Notes: generated by a model from the letters alone, not told the origin. A stretch of DNA of 64,000 nt from Benzoatithermus sp963720725 (GCA_963720725.1 CAVRGN010000003.1:868001-932000); one strand, 5' to 3'; shown: positions 43,468-53,802, counted from the first letter of the stretch. Numbers and translations are program-made.

Positions 43468-45027
43468 TCATGCCGGCGGGCCCTGGAGATCGCGCGAGCC
43501 GGCCGAGCGCATTTCAACCAATAAGCTAAGTCCCGTGACCGCGGCAAGCAGGAACAGCAGCACGAGCGGCGCATGCCGGCGCGCGAAGGAGGGTTCCGGC
43601 AGGGCGCCGGGCAGCACGGCATCGATCACGCCGGTGCGCATCAGGCCACGCCGGGCGCGGACCCGGCCATAGGCATCGGTGACCACGGAGATCCCGGTGT
43701 TCGCGGCGCGAACCAGCGGGAGGCCTTCCTCGACCGCGCGCATGCGGGCCATGGCGAGGTGCTGGTAGGGGCCCGAGCTGCGGCCGAACCAGGCGTCGTT
43801 GGTGATGTTGACGAGCCAAGCCGGCCGGTCGCCGCCCGCCGCCGTGGCACCATCGGGGAAGGCCGCCTCGTAGCAGATCAGCGGGCTCACCGGCGGCACG
43901 CCTGCCACATGCAGGGTCACGCGGCCGGGGCCGGGCAGAAAGTCGATCGAACCTTCGGTGAGCTTGCTCAATCCGAACCCGCCGAGGATGGCGCGGAATG
44001 GCAGGAACTCGCCGAACGGCACCAGGTCGACCTTGTCGTAGCGCGCCAGGACCTCAGCGCCGGGGCCTAGCGCGAACAGGGTATTGTGCGCGACCGCGGG
44101 CTCGCGATCGAGCTGATAGCGGTCGCCGCCCACGAGGAGCGTGCCGTGGCGCGGCACCGCTGTCGCCAGGTACTCGCGCACCTCGAGCTGGGCGTCGACA
44201 TCGTAGGGTACCGCACTCTCTGGCCACACGACCACCTGGGCCGGCGTCGCTCGAGGCGTGGCGGACAGCTCCAAGTGACGCTGGAACCACTGGTAGCGCT
44301 TCTCCGGGTCCCATTTGTGGTGCTGGGCGACGTTGGCCTGGACGATGCGCAGCTGGACGCCGGTGTCGGGCACCGGCGGGGCCGTCGCCAGGCGAAGGGC
44401 GCCGCTGGCCAGAACGAGCAGCGCAAACAGTGGCGGAAGGAGGATCGCGGCTCGCCGCCGCCGAGCGCCGGGCATGACCAGCGGCGCCGTCAGGCCGGCT
44501 GCGGCGACGGTGAGCAGGCTGAGGCCGTAGGTTCCGGCGAACGCCACCGATTGGAGCGTCGCGTCGCTCACGGCCCAGACCAGTGCGATCGGGTTCCAGG
44601 GGAACTGCAGCCCCCAGGCGCCGCGCAGCGGCTCCGCCAAGGTCCAGGCGACGGCCAGGGCGAGTGCCCGCGCCGTCACCGAGCGCCAGGTGCGCAAGGC
44701 CACCAGCGCCGCGGCCAGACCGACGGAGAGCGCCAGGAACAAAGCGAGGCCGAGGACGGCCGGCACCGCGTAGACGCCGAACCGCTCCGGATCGGCGAAG
44801 AAGGCGATGCCGACCCAGTAAAGTCCGGCAAGGAAGAAGCCGAAGCCGAACGCCGTTCCGCGCAGGAAGGCTCGCAGCGGACCGGGCGGTTCCTGATGCA
44901 GCACGGCCACGAGCACCCCGAAGCCCGCGAGGCCGGGCAGCAGGTAGAGCGGTGGCAGGGCCGCGGCCGCGGCCACGCCGGCCAGGAAGCAGGCGAGCGC
45001 GGGGTGCCGAGCGATCCAGGCCCGCAT
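43468..45027 (-). CDS. lnt: Apolipoprotein N-acyltransferase
   Basis: Lnt adds the third acyl chain to the N-terminal Cys of lipoproteins in the inner membrane. The 519-residue protein has six or more N-terminal hydrophobic segments and then a nitrilase domain. The Glu-Lys-Cys triad is visible in VVWPESAVPY, YDKVDLVPFGEFLPF and PLICYEAAFPD. I chose ATG 45027 (MRAWIARHPAL). The frame continues upstream through corC but is unrelated there. The order corC-lnt is standard. Confidence 0.94.
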   Translation of the reverse strand: MRAWIARHPALACFLAGVAAAAALPPLYLLPGLAGFGVLVAVLHQEPPGPLRAFLRGTAFGFGFFLAGLYWVGIAFFADPERFGVYAVPAVLGLALFLALSVGLAAALVALRTWRSVTARALALAVAWTLAEPLRGAWGLQFPWNPIALVWAVSDATLQSVAFAGTYGLSLLTVAAAGLTAPLVMPGARRRRAAILLPPLFALLVLASGALRLATAPPVPDTGVQLRIVQANVAQHHKWDPEKRYQWFQRHLELSATPRATPAQVVVWPESAVPYDVDAQLEVREYLATAVPRHGTLLVGGDRYQLDREPAVAHNTLFALGPGAEVLARYDKVDLVPFGEFLPFRAILGGFGLSKLTEGSIDFLPGPGRVTLHVAGVPPVSPLICYEAAFPDGATAAGGDRPAWLVNITNDAWFGRSSGPYQHLAMARMRAVEEGLPLVRAANTGISVVTDAYGRVRARRGLMRTGVIDAVLPGALPEPSFARRHAPLVLLFLLAAVTGLSLLVEMRSAGSRDLQGPPA

Positions 45028-45059
45028 GAGGGAGTGAGGTGACGGCAGCGAGCGGGCCG

Positions 45060-45947
45060 TCAGCCGGCCGGCTGACGGCGACGGATGCGCACCCGCTTGA
45101 TCCGGCGCGGATCGGCGTCGAGCACCTCGAATTCGAGTCCGGCCGGGTGGGCCACCACCTCGCCACGGGTCGGCACCCGGTCGACCAGGGTGAAGATCAG
45201 CCCGCCCAGCGTGTCGGCCTCGTCGCGCTCCTCGCTGTCCAGGAGTTCCAGCCCCAGCTTCTCCTCGAGCTCGTCGAGCCAGACCCGCCCGTCGGCGTCG
45301 ATGGTGCCGTCGGAATTCTCGATCAGCTGCGGCTGCTGGGCGCCGCCATGCTCGTCCGCGAGCTCGCCTACCAGCTCCTCCACCATGTCCTCGATCGTGA
45401 CCAGCCCGTCGGTACCGCCGAACTCGTCGACCACGACGGCGATGCGCTTGCTCGTGCGGCGCATCTCCAAGAGCAGGTCGAGCACGCGCATCGAGGGCGG
45501 GACCACCAGCGCCGGGCGCATGGTCCGCTCGAGCGAGAACGCGTCCCCGTCGCCCCAGAAGGGCAGGAGATCCTTGAGGTGCACCACGCCCAGCACGTCG
45601 TCGAGATGGTCGCGGTAGACCACCAGACGCGAGTGCTGGGCACCCTGCATGGCCGTCACGACGTCGCGCAAGCCGCTCTCCACCGCGATGCCCTTGATGT
45701 CGGCCCGCGGGATCATGACGTCGTCGACCCGCAGCTCGCCGAAACCCAGGGCGTTGCGGACGAGCTCGCGCCCCTCCTCGCTGAACGCGGTGGCACCCTC
45801 TTCCTCGGCTTCGGTCAGCAGGTCCTCGAGCGCTTCGCGCATGCCGCCGGGCTCGGCTTCGCTGCGCCAGGCGAGCTCGCGGACCCGGCGCACGAAATTG
45901 TCCAGGAACGATGGTTGCGGTGGTTCCCGCTTGGCCAGTTGCTTCAT
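45060..45947 (-). CDS. Hemolysin-family CBS-domain protein (CorC/TlyC-like)
   Basis: The 295-residue cytoplasmic protein has two CBS domains (ELRVDDVMIPRADIKGI, LVVPPSMRVLDLLLEMRRTSKRIAVVVDEFGGTDGLVTIEDMVEELVGE). A CorC_HlyC transporter-associated domain follows (DGRVWLDELEEKLGLELL). Related proteins act in magnesium/cobalt efflux or ribosome-associated functions. ATG 45947 gives an ATGA overlap with ybeY. Confidence 0.9.
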   Translation of the reverse strand: MKQLAKREPPQPSFLDNFVRRVRELAWRSEAEPGGMREALEDLLTEAEEEGATAFSEEGRELVRNALGFGELRVDDVMIPRADIKGIAVESGLRDVVTAMQGAQHSRLVVYRDHLDDVLGVVHLKDLLPFWGDGDAFSLERTMRPALVVPPSMRVLDLLLEMRRTSKRIAVVVDEFGGTDGLVTIEDMVEELVGELADEHGGAQQPQLIENSDGTIDADGRVWLDELEEKLGLELLDSEERDEADTLGGLIFTLVDRVPTRGEVVAHPAGLEFEVLDADPRRIKRVRIRRRQPAG

Positions 45948-46424
45948 GCCGCGGCCGCCGTCTCGTAGGGGTCCGCGACACCGAGCGTCGCCAGCACTTC
46001 CACCTCGCGTGCTTCCATGCGCTCCGCATCGTCCTCGGCCTCGTGGTCGAAGCCGCACAGATGCAGGGTGCCATGGACCAGAAGGTGGGTCAGATGGTCG
46101 GCCAGTGGCCGCTCGGCCGATTCGGCTTCGCGCATCGTGGTTTCGAACGCGACGACGACATCGCCCAGGAGCCGCGGCTGGTCCATGTCCGCGCAGGGTG
46201 GAGCGTCGGCAGGGAACGAGAGCACGTTGGTGGGCCGGTCCTTGCCGCGATAGTCGCGGTTGAGCCGCGCCACCGTGGCGTCGTCGGCGAGCAGGACGCT
46301 GACCTCGACCGGCTCGCCAGCTTCGCCGGCCAGAACTGCTGCGATCACGCGCCGGCAGAGCTGTTCGGGGTCGGTGACGGCGGCGAGCCAAGCTTCGGCA
46401 CCCACCGCCACCTCGATAGTATGG

Positions 46425-46441
<17 letters not shown>
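45944..46441 (-). CDS. ybeY: Endoribonuclease YbeY (rRNA maturation factor)
   Basis: YbeY is a zinc-dependent single-strand RNase for 16S rRNA 3' processing and 70S quality control. The 165-residue protein carries RPTNVLSFPAD, LGDVVVAFETTMREA and the metal motif HLLVHGTLHLCGFDHE (three His). It overlaps phoH by 17 bases and corC by 4. Confidence 0.94.
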
Positions 46442-47435
<994 letters not shown>

Positions 47436-47479
47436 CCGGTGGCTGGAGCCCCGGAGATCGGGCAGCGGTGCGAGCGTGC

Positions 47480-48895
47480 TCAGGCGCGTGGCTCCCTCTC
47501 GGTGATCGCCGTGGACGCGACAGCGCCGTCCAGGCTGTGCGCGTTCCGCTTGAGAATTCGGGCCGGCACCATGTCTCCGACCGCCAGATCGGCGCCGGAC
47601 AGATGGACCGCCTGCAGATAGGGCGAACGGCCGACAAGCTGGCCGGGATGCCGCCCTGGACGTTCCAGCAGCACGGGCAGGGTCTGGCCGACGCAGGCGG
47701 CGTCGAACGCGGCGGATTGCGTTTCCAACAGCACCTGCAGTTCTTGCAGGCGCGCGGCCTTGACCGCTTCGGGGACATGACGCCGCAGGCCGGCCGCGGG
47801 GGTGCCTGGCCGCGCGCTGTATTTGAAGGAGAACGCCTGCGCGAAACCGACCTCCTCGATCAGCCCCATGGTCTGCGCGAAGTCGGTGTCGCGCTCACCG
47901 GGGAAACCGACGATGAAGTCGGATGACAAGGCGAGGTCGGGTCGCGCCGCGCGCAGCCGATCCACCAGCCGTCGGTAATCTTCGGCGGTGTAGCCGCGGT
48001 TCATCGCCTCCAGCACGGCATCGGAACCGGACTGTACCGGCAGGTGCAGGAAGGGCATCAGCTGAGGCAGGTCGCCATGGGCCTGGATCAGTTCAGGGTC
48101 CATGTCGCGCGGATGCGAGGTCGTGTAGCGCAACCGTGCCAGGCCTGGGATCTCGGCGAGCGCGCGCAGGAGCCGTGCCAGCCCCCACGTCTCGTCATCG
48201 GGGCCGGCGCCGTGGAAGGCGTTGACGTTCTGCCCCAACAGCGTGAGTTCGCGGGCACCCGTCGCGACGAGGCCGCGCGCCTCGCGCAGGATCGCGGCGA
48301 CCGGGCGGCTCTGCTCCATGCCGCGCGTGTAGGGAACGACGCAGAAGGTGCAGAACTTGTCGCAGCCCTCCTGGATGGTCAGGAAGGCGCTGACGCCCCC
48401 CGCCGGCCGATCCTGCGGCAAGAGGTCGAACTTGCTTTCCACCGGGAACTCGGTGTCGACCACCGCACCCGTCGAGCGCGTGCGACGGGCCAGGAGCTCG
48501 GGCAGGCGATGATAGGCTTGCGGCCCCACCACCACGTCGACGAAGGGAGCCCGCTCGACCAGCAAGTCGCCCTCGGCCTGCGCCACGCACCCTGTCACCG
48601 CCAGCACCAGATCACGGCCGCCGGCAGCAAGGCGGTCCTCGCGCATCCGCCGCAGCCGGCCGAGCTCGGAAAAGACCTTCTCCGCCGCCTTCTCGCGGAT
48701 ATGACAGGTATTCAGCACGACCAGATCCGCCTCGTCGGGCGTCGTGACGGACCGATAGCCATGTGCGGCCAGGGCATGCGTCATACGATCGCTGTCGTAG
48801 ACGTTCATCTGGCAGCCGTAGGTCTTGATGAAGAGATTCTTGGCCACGTCGCCAGCATCAACGGGAGGCATGCTGGCGCTTAGATGGGCGGGCAT
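47480..48895 (-). CDS. miaB: tRNA-2-methylthio-N6-dimethylallyladenosine synthase
   Basis: This radical-SAM methylthiotransferase adds ms2 to i6A37 of tRNAs. The 471-residue protein shows the UPF0004 domain Cys in KTYGCQMNVYDSDRM and LNTCHIREKA, the radical-SAM triad CDKFCTFCVVPYTRG, and a C-terminal TRAM domain with LVGRSPYLQAVHL. ATG 48895 has GAAGGGC upstream. It heads the phoH-ybeY-corC-lnt operon. Confidence 0.95.
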   Translation of the reverse strand: MPAHLSASMPPVDAGDVAKNLFIKTYGCQMNVYDSDRMTHALAAHGYRSVTTPDEADLVVLNTCHIREKAAEKVFSELGRLRRMREDRLAAGGRDLVLAVTGCVAQAEGDLLVERAPFVDVVVGPQAYHRLPELLARRTRSTGAVVDTEFPVESKFDLLPQDRPAGGVSAFLTIQEGCDKFCTFCVVPYTRGMEQSRPVAAILREARGLVATGARELTLLGQNVNAFHGAGPDDETWGLARLLRALAEIPGLARLRYTTSHPRDMDPELIQAHGDLPQLMPFLHLPVQSGSDAVLEAMNRGYTAEDYRRLVDRLRAARPDLALSSDFIVGFPGERDTDFAQTMGLIEEVGFAQAFSFKYSARPGTPAAGLRRHVPEAVKAARLQELQVLLETQSAAFDAACVGQTLPVLLERPGRHPGQLVGRSPYLQAVHLSGADLAVGDMVPARILKRNAHSLDGAVASTAITEREPRA

Positions 48896-49085
48896 GGCCG
48901 CCCTTCAAGACGGAGGGATTCCGCTCAGGGTGACGAATGGGCGACAAGCGGTGTCTGTCCTCGCTCGGCTGACGCAGCCTACGCATCACCATAACCGGTC
49001 CGCAGCGGACGTCCACGCGCTACATCGCCTCCCGGTCCCGATCATGGCGCGGCACAGCTTGGCACCGATCGGTGACCAATTCGTT

Positions 49086-49115
49086 ACCGCCGCGATCCCG
49101 CAGGGACGCGGCGGT
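49086..49115 (-). terminator. Strong hairpin downstream of mucR
   Basis: ACCGCCGCG and CGCGGCGGT give a perfect 9-bp stem, extended by a TCCC/GGGA inner stem with a single bulged base and a 3-base loop. It lies 6 bases after the mucR stop. No U-run follows, but the fold is the strongest I saw in the window, and a terminator for mucR is likely. Confidence 0.5.
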
Positions 49116-49120
49116 CGAGC

Positions 49121-49552
49121 TCACGCTACGCTGCGGCGGCCACGAGCCCGCGGTTTGGTGCCGAGTCCGATCTTCTTGGCGAGGCTCGAACGCTGCTCGG
49201 CGTAGTTCGGGGCCACCATGGGGTAGTCGTCCGCCAAGCCCCAGCGCTTGCGATATTCCTCGGGCGTCATGTTGTAGCGGGTCTTGAGATGCCGCTTCAG
49301 CATCTTCAGCTTCTTGCCGTCCTCGAGGCAGATGATGTATTCGGGCATCACCGACTTCTTGATCGGAACCGCCGGCATCGGCTTCTCGGGCTGCTCCTTC
49401 TCCTCCTCCGTCCCCTGTGTCGCCAAGCTCGCGAACACCAGCTTGATGAGCTGGGGGATGTCGGAAACGGCCACGGTATTGTTGGACAGGTGGGACGCCA
49501 CGATCTCTGTGGTCAGAGAGAGCAGCTCATTCTGGCTCAATTTCTCGGTCAT
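49121..49552 (-). CDS. MucR family transcriptional regulator
   Basis: The 143-residue protein starts at ATG 49552 (MTEKLSQNELLSLTTEIVASHLSNN) after GAGGACC. The Ros/MucR zinc-finger region reads YIICLEDGKKLKMLKRHLKTRYNMTPEEYRKRWGL, then YPMVAPNYAEQRSSLAKKIGLG. Of the usual Cys-Cys/Asp-His-His ligands it keeps Cys, Asp and one His; the last His position is Arg-Tyr, as in several MucR proteins. MucR proteins control exopolysaccharide, motility and cell-cycle genes and often their own promoter. It is divergent from the TusA-like gene. Confidence 0.9.
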   Translation of the reverse strand: MTEKLSQNELLSLTTEIVASHLSNNTVAVSDIPQLIKLVFASLATQGTEEEKEQPEKPMPAVPIKKSVMPEYIICLEDGKKLKMLKRHLKTRYNMTPEEYRKRWGLADDYPMVAPNYAEQRSSLAKKIGLGTKPRARGRRSVA

Positions 49553-49653
49553 TGGTCCTCGGGGGTCAATTCGAAGCACAGGTGGATGGCAAAATATCGT
49601 GTGTTCTGCCATTGGCAAGACGGTTTTTCTGCTGCAAGAAAGGCGCAAGTAGC

Positions 49654-49890
49654 GTGAGCGACGCTGATCTGGAGCTGGATATCACCGGCGAGGTGTGTCC
49701 GATGACGTTTGTGCGGACGAAGCTCGCGCTGGAACAAATAGCCATCGGCAAGATTTTACGGATTAGGCTGCGAGACGGTGAACCCCGCCACAATGTGCCG
49801 CGTGCTGTCCGCGACCACGGCCACGAGATCATCAGCCTCACGCCAATGGTCGAGGATCAGTTCGAGCTCCGGGTCCGCAAATGTCGGTGA
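49654..49890 (+). CDS. TusA/SirA-like sulfur carrier protein
   Basis: From GTG 49654 the 78-residue protein reads LDITGEVCPMTFVRTKLALEQIAIGKILRIRL, with the TusA-family Cys-Pro motif (VCPMTF). The C-terminal beta strand follows (EIISLTPMVEDQFELRV). These proteins carry persulfide sulfur for tRNA thiolation, molybdenum cofactor or dissimilatory sulfur pathways. The frame is open 34 codons upstream, but that part is not family-like. It is divergent from mucR and convergent with rimI. Confidence 0.8.
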   Translation: MSDADLELDITGEVCPMTFVRTKLALEQIAIGKILRIRLRDGEPRHNVPRAVRDHGHEIISLTPMVEDQFELRVRKCR

Positions 49891-49899
49891 ACTTGCCGG

Positions 49900-50424
49900 T
49901 TACCGCGCAAATCCCCTGGGCTCGCTCCTGAGGGCGCAGCGCATGGTGTAGGCGGCCGTGCGCGCTCCGCCGGTACGTTGATAGTAATCCGGACGCGTGC
50001 CGACACGCTCGAAGCCGTGCAGCAGGTAAAGCTCCTGCGCCGCCACATTGTCGATCGCCACCTCGAGAAACATCTGCTGCGCCCCGATCGCGCGCGCCCG
50101 CTCCATGCTGGCGCGCAGAAGATAGCCCGCGACGCCGCGTCGCCGATAGGGCGACGAGACGCCGATCGAGAGCAGCTCGCTCTCGTCGCGAACCACCCGG
50201 CACAGGGAGAATCCGACCCCGCGCAGTGCGTCGAAGCGGGCGAGCCCGCCTTCCGACAGGCGTGCGATCAGGCCAAAGCCGCCCGGCATCGCCAGCAGAT
50301 GAGCAAGATCCGAACGGCTCCAAGCCTCCTCGAAGCAGCTCTTGTGCAGGCGTGAGAGGCGGCCGAGGTCGAACGGTCCGACAGCGCGCACGCTGATGGC
50401 GGCGGGCTTCGGTTGTGCGGCCAT
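49900..50424 (-). CDS. rimI: Ribosomal protein S18-alanine N-acetyltransferase-like GNAT
   Basis: The 174-residue GNAT protein shows LHKSCFEEAWSRSDLAHLLAMPGGFGLIA, then the acetyl-CoA pyrophosphate loop SSPYRRRGVAGYLL. It ends with the RimI-like MFLEVAIDNVAAQELYLLHGFERVGTRPDYY. ATG 50424 lies one base after the tsaB stop codon. The tsaB-rimI pairing is classic; true S18 specificity is by family only. Confidence 0.88.
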   Translation of the reverse strand: MAAQPKPAAISVRAVGPFDLGRLSRLHKSCFEEAWSRSDLAHLLAMPGGFGLIARLSEGGLARFDALRGVGFSLCRVVRDESELLSIGVSSPYRRRGVAGYLLRASMERARAIGAQQMFLEVAIDNVAAQELYLLHGFERVGTRPDYYQRTGGARTAAYTMRCALRSEPRGFAR

Positions 50425-50425
50425 C

Positions 50426-51106
50426 TCAGGCGATCGTCGCGAGAAGGGACGCGCCTGCGCTTGGGCGGGCGTCCGGGGCACGCAGGTAGAGCGGATGCAG
50501 TGCCGTGCCGGGCGTCGGGGCCGTCCCCGCAGTCAGCCGGCGACGCGCGGCCCGTACCAGGAAGCGGGCGTCGAGCCCAGTTTCGGTCATCGCCTGGCTA
50601 CCCCAAAGCTCGTCCAGGCCGGGAACCGCATCGCCCACCAGCCGACAGCCCGGTGGACATGCGCCGGAAACCCGATCCAGGGAAAGTAGCGCCGGCTCTG
50701 ACAGCGGAGCGAGGGCGGCACTGAACAGCTGCGCGTATACTTGGTTGCGCCGCGCGTCGAGAAGAACCTGGATCGGCCGTTCGTCGGCAGCGTCCAGCGC
50801 CGGCTCGGCCGCGAGCTCGAGCGTACCCACCCCGAGCGCCGGCCGCTGCAGCGCCAGCGCCAAGGCTCGCGCGGTCGCGATCCCGGCGCGCAAGCCGGTG
50901 AAGTTGCCGGGGCCGATGGTCACCACGACGAGATCCACCTCGCGCCAGATCCAGCCGGCCGAGGCGACCACGTCGTCAAGCATGGGCAACAGGCGTTCGG
51001 CGTGCCCGCGGCTCAGGGCTTCATGGCGGGCGGCCAGAACCTCGAAATCCTCGGCGGCAGCGGCCGACAGCGCAGCCCCGGCGGTGTCGAAGGCGAGCAG
51101 TCGCAA
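50426..51106 (-). CDS. tsaB: tRNA threonylcarbamoyladenosine biosynthesis protein TsaB
   Basis: TsaB is the non-catalytic partner of TsaD in making t6A37 of tRNA. The 226-residue ASKHA-fold protein has LLAFDTAGAALSAAA, HAERLLPMLDDVVASAG and the family-defining VVVTIGPGNFTGLRAGIATARALALAL. It stands between the NifU-like gene and rimI with tiny gaps. Confidence 0.93.
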   Translation of the reverse strand: MRLLAFDTAGAALSAAAAEDFEVLAARHEALSRGHAERLLPMLDDVVASAGWIWREVDLVVVTIGPGNFTGLRAGIATARALALALQRPALGVGTLELAAEPALDAADERPIQVLLDARRNQVYAQLFSAALAPLSEPALLSLDRVSGACPPGCRLVGDAVPGLDELWGSQAMTETGLDARFLVRAARRRLTAGTAPTPGTALHPLYLRAPDARPSAGASLLATIA

Positions 51107-51111
51107 CGGAA

Positions 51112-51669
51112 TCAGGAGAGCGCGCGCACCTCGACGACCTCGGGCACATAGTACTTCAGGAGGTTCTCGATGCCGTTCTTCAAGGTCACGATCGAGCTCG
51201 GGCAGCCCGAGCAGGCGCCGCGGAGGTGGAGAAAGACCACACCGCGCTCGAAGCCGTGGAACACGATGTCACCGCCGTCCTGCGCCACGGCGGGCCGGAC
51301 CCGCGTTTCGATCAGTTCCTTGATCTGGCGCACGGTCGGGTCGTCCTCGGCGCCGACAGCGCCGCCGGCCAGCCGTGCGCCCTCACGCGCGACCGGGTCG
51401 CCGGAGAGGAAATGTTCCATGATCGCACCCAGGACGGCGGGCTTGAGCAGATGCCACTCCTCGCCGGCGGCCTTGGTCACGCTGATGAAGTCCGAGCCGA
51501 GATAGACGCCGGTGACGCCCTCGACCTTGAAGACGCGTGCAGCCAGCGGCGACAGCCGCTCGGCCTCGTCGGGCGCGGTGAACTCGGCCACGCCCTCTTC
51601 CATCACGGTCTCGCCGGGCAGGAACTTCAGCGTGGCGGGATTTGGGGTCTGCTCGGTCTGGATGAACAT
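51112..51669 (-). CDS. NifU/Nfu-type iron-sulfur cluster carrier
   Basis: The 185-residue protein begins MFIQTEQTPNPATLKFLPGETV, the Nfu N-terminal domain typical of alphaproteobacteria and mitochondria. Its C-terminal NifU domain has GACSGCPSSIVTLKNGIE with Cys153 and Cys156 for the bridging Fe4S4 cluster. It delivers clusters to target enzymes. ATG 51669 gives the canonical start; the gene lies in the trpS-DUF2333-nfu-tsaB-rimI string. Confidence 0.93.
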   Translation of the reverse strand: MFIQTEQTPNPATLKFLPGETVMEEGVAEFTAPDEAERLSPLAARVFKVEGVTGVYLGSDFISVTKAAGEEWHLLKPAVLGAIMEHFLSGDPVAREGARLAGGAVGAEDDPTVRQIKELIETRVRPAVAQDGGDIVFHGFERGVVFLHLRGACSGCPSSIVTLKNGIENLLKYYVPEVVEVRALS

Positions 51670-51701
51670 GGCACCTCGCTCCACTGCATCAGGCATCGCG
51701 C

Positions 51702-52658
51702 CTAGGTCTGCAGGATGTCGATGATTTCTTCGAGCTTGGTCCGCATCCTCAGCAGGAGAAAGCCCTCAGCAGCTAGATGGTTGGGCACGGCCTGACTGTC
51801 GAGGGGGCCATTGCTGACCATCCAGGGATGAAGCGTCGCCCCGAGCCGGGCGCTGGTCATCAGCTCGTCCCAGCTGGCCTGGAGATTCCGCTCGCGGATG
51901 ACGCTGCCGAAGTCTTGGCCAAGCTCGCGCAGGATCAGATAGTAGGCATAGAGCTTGCCCTTGACCGAATAGAACAGGTTGTCGGCATTGAAGTCGAGGA
52001 AGCTCGTGGCACCCTGATCGACCTCCAAAGTCAGTGCGGCCGAGGCCGAGCCGATGTCGTCGGAGATCCGATCCAGCGTCGCCAGCAGGTTGTCGGCGCG
52101 GCGCTCGAAGACCGCCTGCCCCTGCGCCAGTCGCTCGTTGTAGCGGCGCAGATCCTCCATGCCCTGCCGGTACTGGCCTTCCGATGCCGCCTGCACGAAC
52201 GGCCAGCTGGCCTGGAACGCCCACTGGTCGCCCGGAAAGTTGATCTTGCCGGCGGCACGCTCCAGGTCGGGATCGGCGGCGCTGGAACCGCGCACGCGCG
52301 CGACGCGGTCGCGCAATTCGGTGGTGAACCGGCCGACCGCGGTCATCATCCCGATCTGGTAGGCCGGCATGTTGTCGAGCAGCCACGCCGGCTGGAACGG
52401 CGGGTCGTTGGCAACCCAACGGTTCTGGTTGACCTCGCGGTCGATGAGGTCGGCCAGCATGCCGACCGTGCGGCTGGCATTGTCCGGGACGGTGAGCTGG
52501 GCGTCGAAATCGGGATCGTCGTCGATGCGGTGCACCCATACCGCGCCCCCGACATAATAGAGCACGACCAGACCCACGAGGACGCCGAGCCAGATCAGAA
52601 TCCGACGCAAGCCACCGCCCGAGCGCTCGGCGACCAGTTCTTCGTCGACGGTGGCCAT
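51702..52658 (-). CDS. DUF2333 family membrane-anchored protein
   Basis: The 318-residue protein has one N-terminal hydrophobic segment (about residues 18-45) and a long soluble, probably periplasmic part. It has the DUF2333-like motifs GMLADLIDREVNQNRWVANDPPFQPAWLLDNMPAYQIG and ARVRGSSAADPDLERAAGKINFPGDQW. The function is unknown. It lies between trpS and the NifU-like gene. Confidence 0.8.
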   Translation of the reverse strand: MATVDEELVAERSGGGLRRILIWLGVLVGLVVLYYVGGAVWVHRIDDDPDFDAQLTVPDNASRTVGMLADLIDREVNQNRWVANDPPFQPAWLLDNMPAYQIGMMTAVGRFTTELRDRVARVRGSSAADPDLERAAGKINFPGDQWAFQASWPFVQAASEGQYRQGMEDLRRYNERLAQGQAVFERRADNLLATLDRISDDIGSASAALTLEVDQGATSFLDFNADNLFYSVKGKLYAYYLILRELGQDFGSVIRERNLQASWDELMTSARLGATLHPWMVSNGPLDSQAVPNHLAAEGFLLLRMRTKLEEIIDILQT

Positions 52659-52748
52659 GCGCGGATTCCAGCGGTTGCAATGTCACGGACGCTTCTGAGG
52701 TAGGCGTGACCCGGCATGCCCGCAACCGCTATTCAGCGCCGGTGCCGG

Positions 52749-53747
52749 CTAGGCCGGGCGGAGGAATCCGACTGCGTCGTGGGCCTTTGCCAGAACCCGT
52801 TCGGCGTGTGCCGCCGCCCGCTCGGCGCCGTCGCGCAGGATCCGGTCGAGATAGGCCGGGTCGCCCTGCAGCCGGCGCATCTCGCCCGCGATGGCGGCGA
52901 GTTTCTCCACCGCGAGGTCGGCAAGGTGGCTCTTGAACTCGGCGAAGGTAGCTGCAGCGTAGACCTGCTCGATCTCAGCCCGCGGCCGCTCGGCCAGTGC
53001 CGCGAAGATGGTGAGCAGGTTCGAAGCCTCGGGCCGGTTCTCCGGATCGAAGCTGATGCCCAGGATGCTGTCGGACTTGGCCCGGCGGAACTTGAGCGCG
53101 ATCGTCTCGGCATCGTCGATCAGGTTGATGCGCGACTGCTCGGAAGGATCCGACTTCGACATCTTCTTGGTGCCGTCGCGCAAGGACATGACGCGCGTGG
53201 CTTCGCCCAGGATCATGGGCTCCGGCAGGGGGAACAGGTCGACGCCGAAACGGCGGTTGAACGAGCCGGCGATGTCGCGCGCCAATTCGAGGTGCTGCTT
53301 CTGGTCCTCGCCGACCGGCACGTGCGTCGCCTGATAGGCGAGGATGTCCGCCGCCATGAGGACGGGATAGGTGTAGAGGCCGACCGGGGCGTTCTCGCGG
53401 TCCTTGCCGGCCTTTTCCTTGAACTGGGTCATGCGGTTGAGCCAGCCCAGCGGGCTCACGCAGCTCAGGACCCAGGCGAGCTGGGCGTGCGCCGGCACGT
53501 TGCTCTGCACGAACAGGATCGAGCGGTGCGGATCCACGCCCGCTGCGATCAGCGCCGCCGCCGCCTCCCGGGTGTTGGCGCGCATCTCGTCGGGCGCGTG
53601 CAGGGTGGTCAGGGCGTGCTGGTCGACCAGGCAGTAGATGCACTCGTAGGCCGACTGCAGCCGCACCCAGTGACGGATGGCACCCAGATAGTTGCCGAGG
53701 TGAATCCCCGAGGTCGGCTGGATGCCGGAGAAGATGCGGCCCTGCAT
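52749..53747 (-). CDS. trpS: Tryptophan--tRNA ligase
   Basis: TrpRS charges tRNA-Trp. The 332-residue class I synthetase has RIFSGIQPTSGIHLGNYLGAIRHW with the HIGH-equivalent HLGN, the PVLMAADILAYQATHVPVGEDQKQHLELARDIA active-site part, and the KMSKS loop TKKMSKSDPSEQSRINL. It follows murJ on the same strand by 55 bases. Confidence 0.97.
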   Translation of the reverse strand: MQGRIFSGIQPTSGIHLGNYLGAIRHWVRLQSAYECIYCLVDQHALTTLHAPDEMRANTREAAAALIAAGVDPHRSILFVQSNVPAHAQLAWVLSCVSPLGWLNRMTQFKEKAGKDRENAPVGLYTYPVLMAADILAYQATHVPVGEDQKQHLELARDIAGSFNRRFGVDLFPLPEPMILGEATRVMSLRDGTKKMSKSDPSEQSRINLIDDAETIALKFRRAKSDSILGISFDPENRPEASNLLTIFAALAERPRAEIEQVYAAATFAEFKSHLADLAVEKLAAIAGEMRRLQGDPAYLDRILRDGAERAAAHAERVLAKAHDAVGFLRPA

Positions 53748-53802
53748 GGATCGGCTCTCGTCGTCGCAAGAACGCGCTTAAGGCACGCCGGCGCGGCCAA
53801 CG

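Noticed and set aside
45028..46074. Upstream extension of the lnt frame through corC and ybeY
   Set aside because: It has no family similarity. Lnt has its canonical start at 45027 and length 519.
48896..49080. Gene or small RNA between miaB and mucR
   Set aside because: Apart from the mucR hairpin, no frame with a ribosome binding site or family signal and no structured element with promoter was evident.
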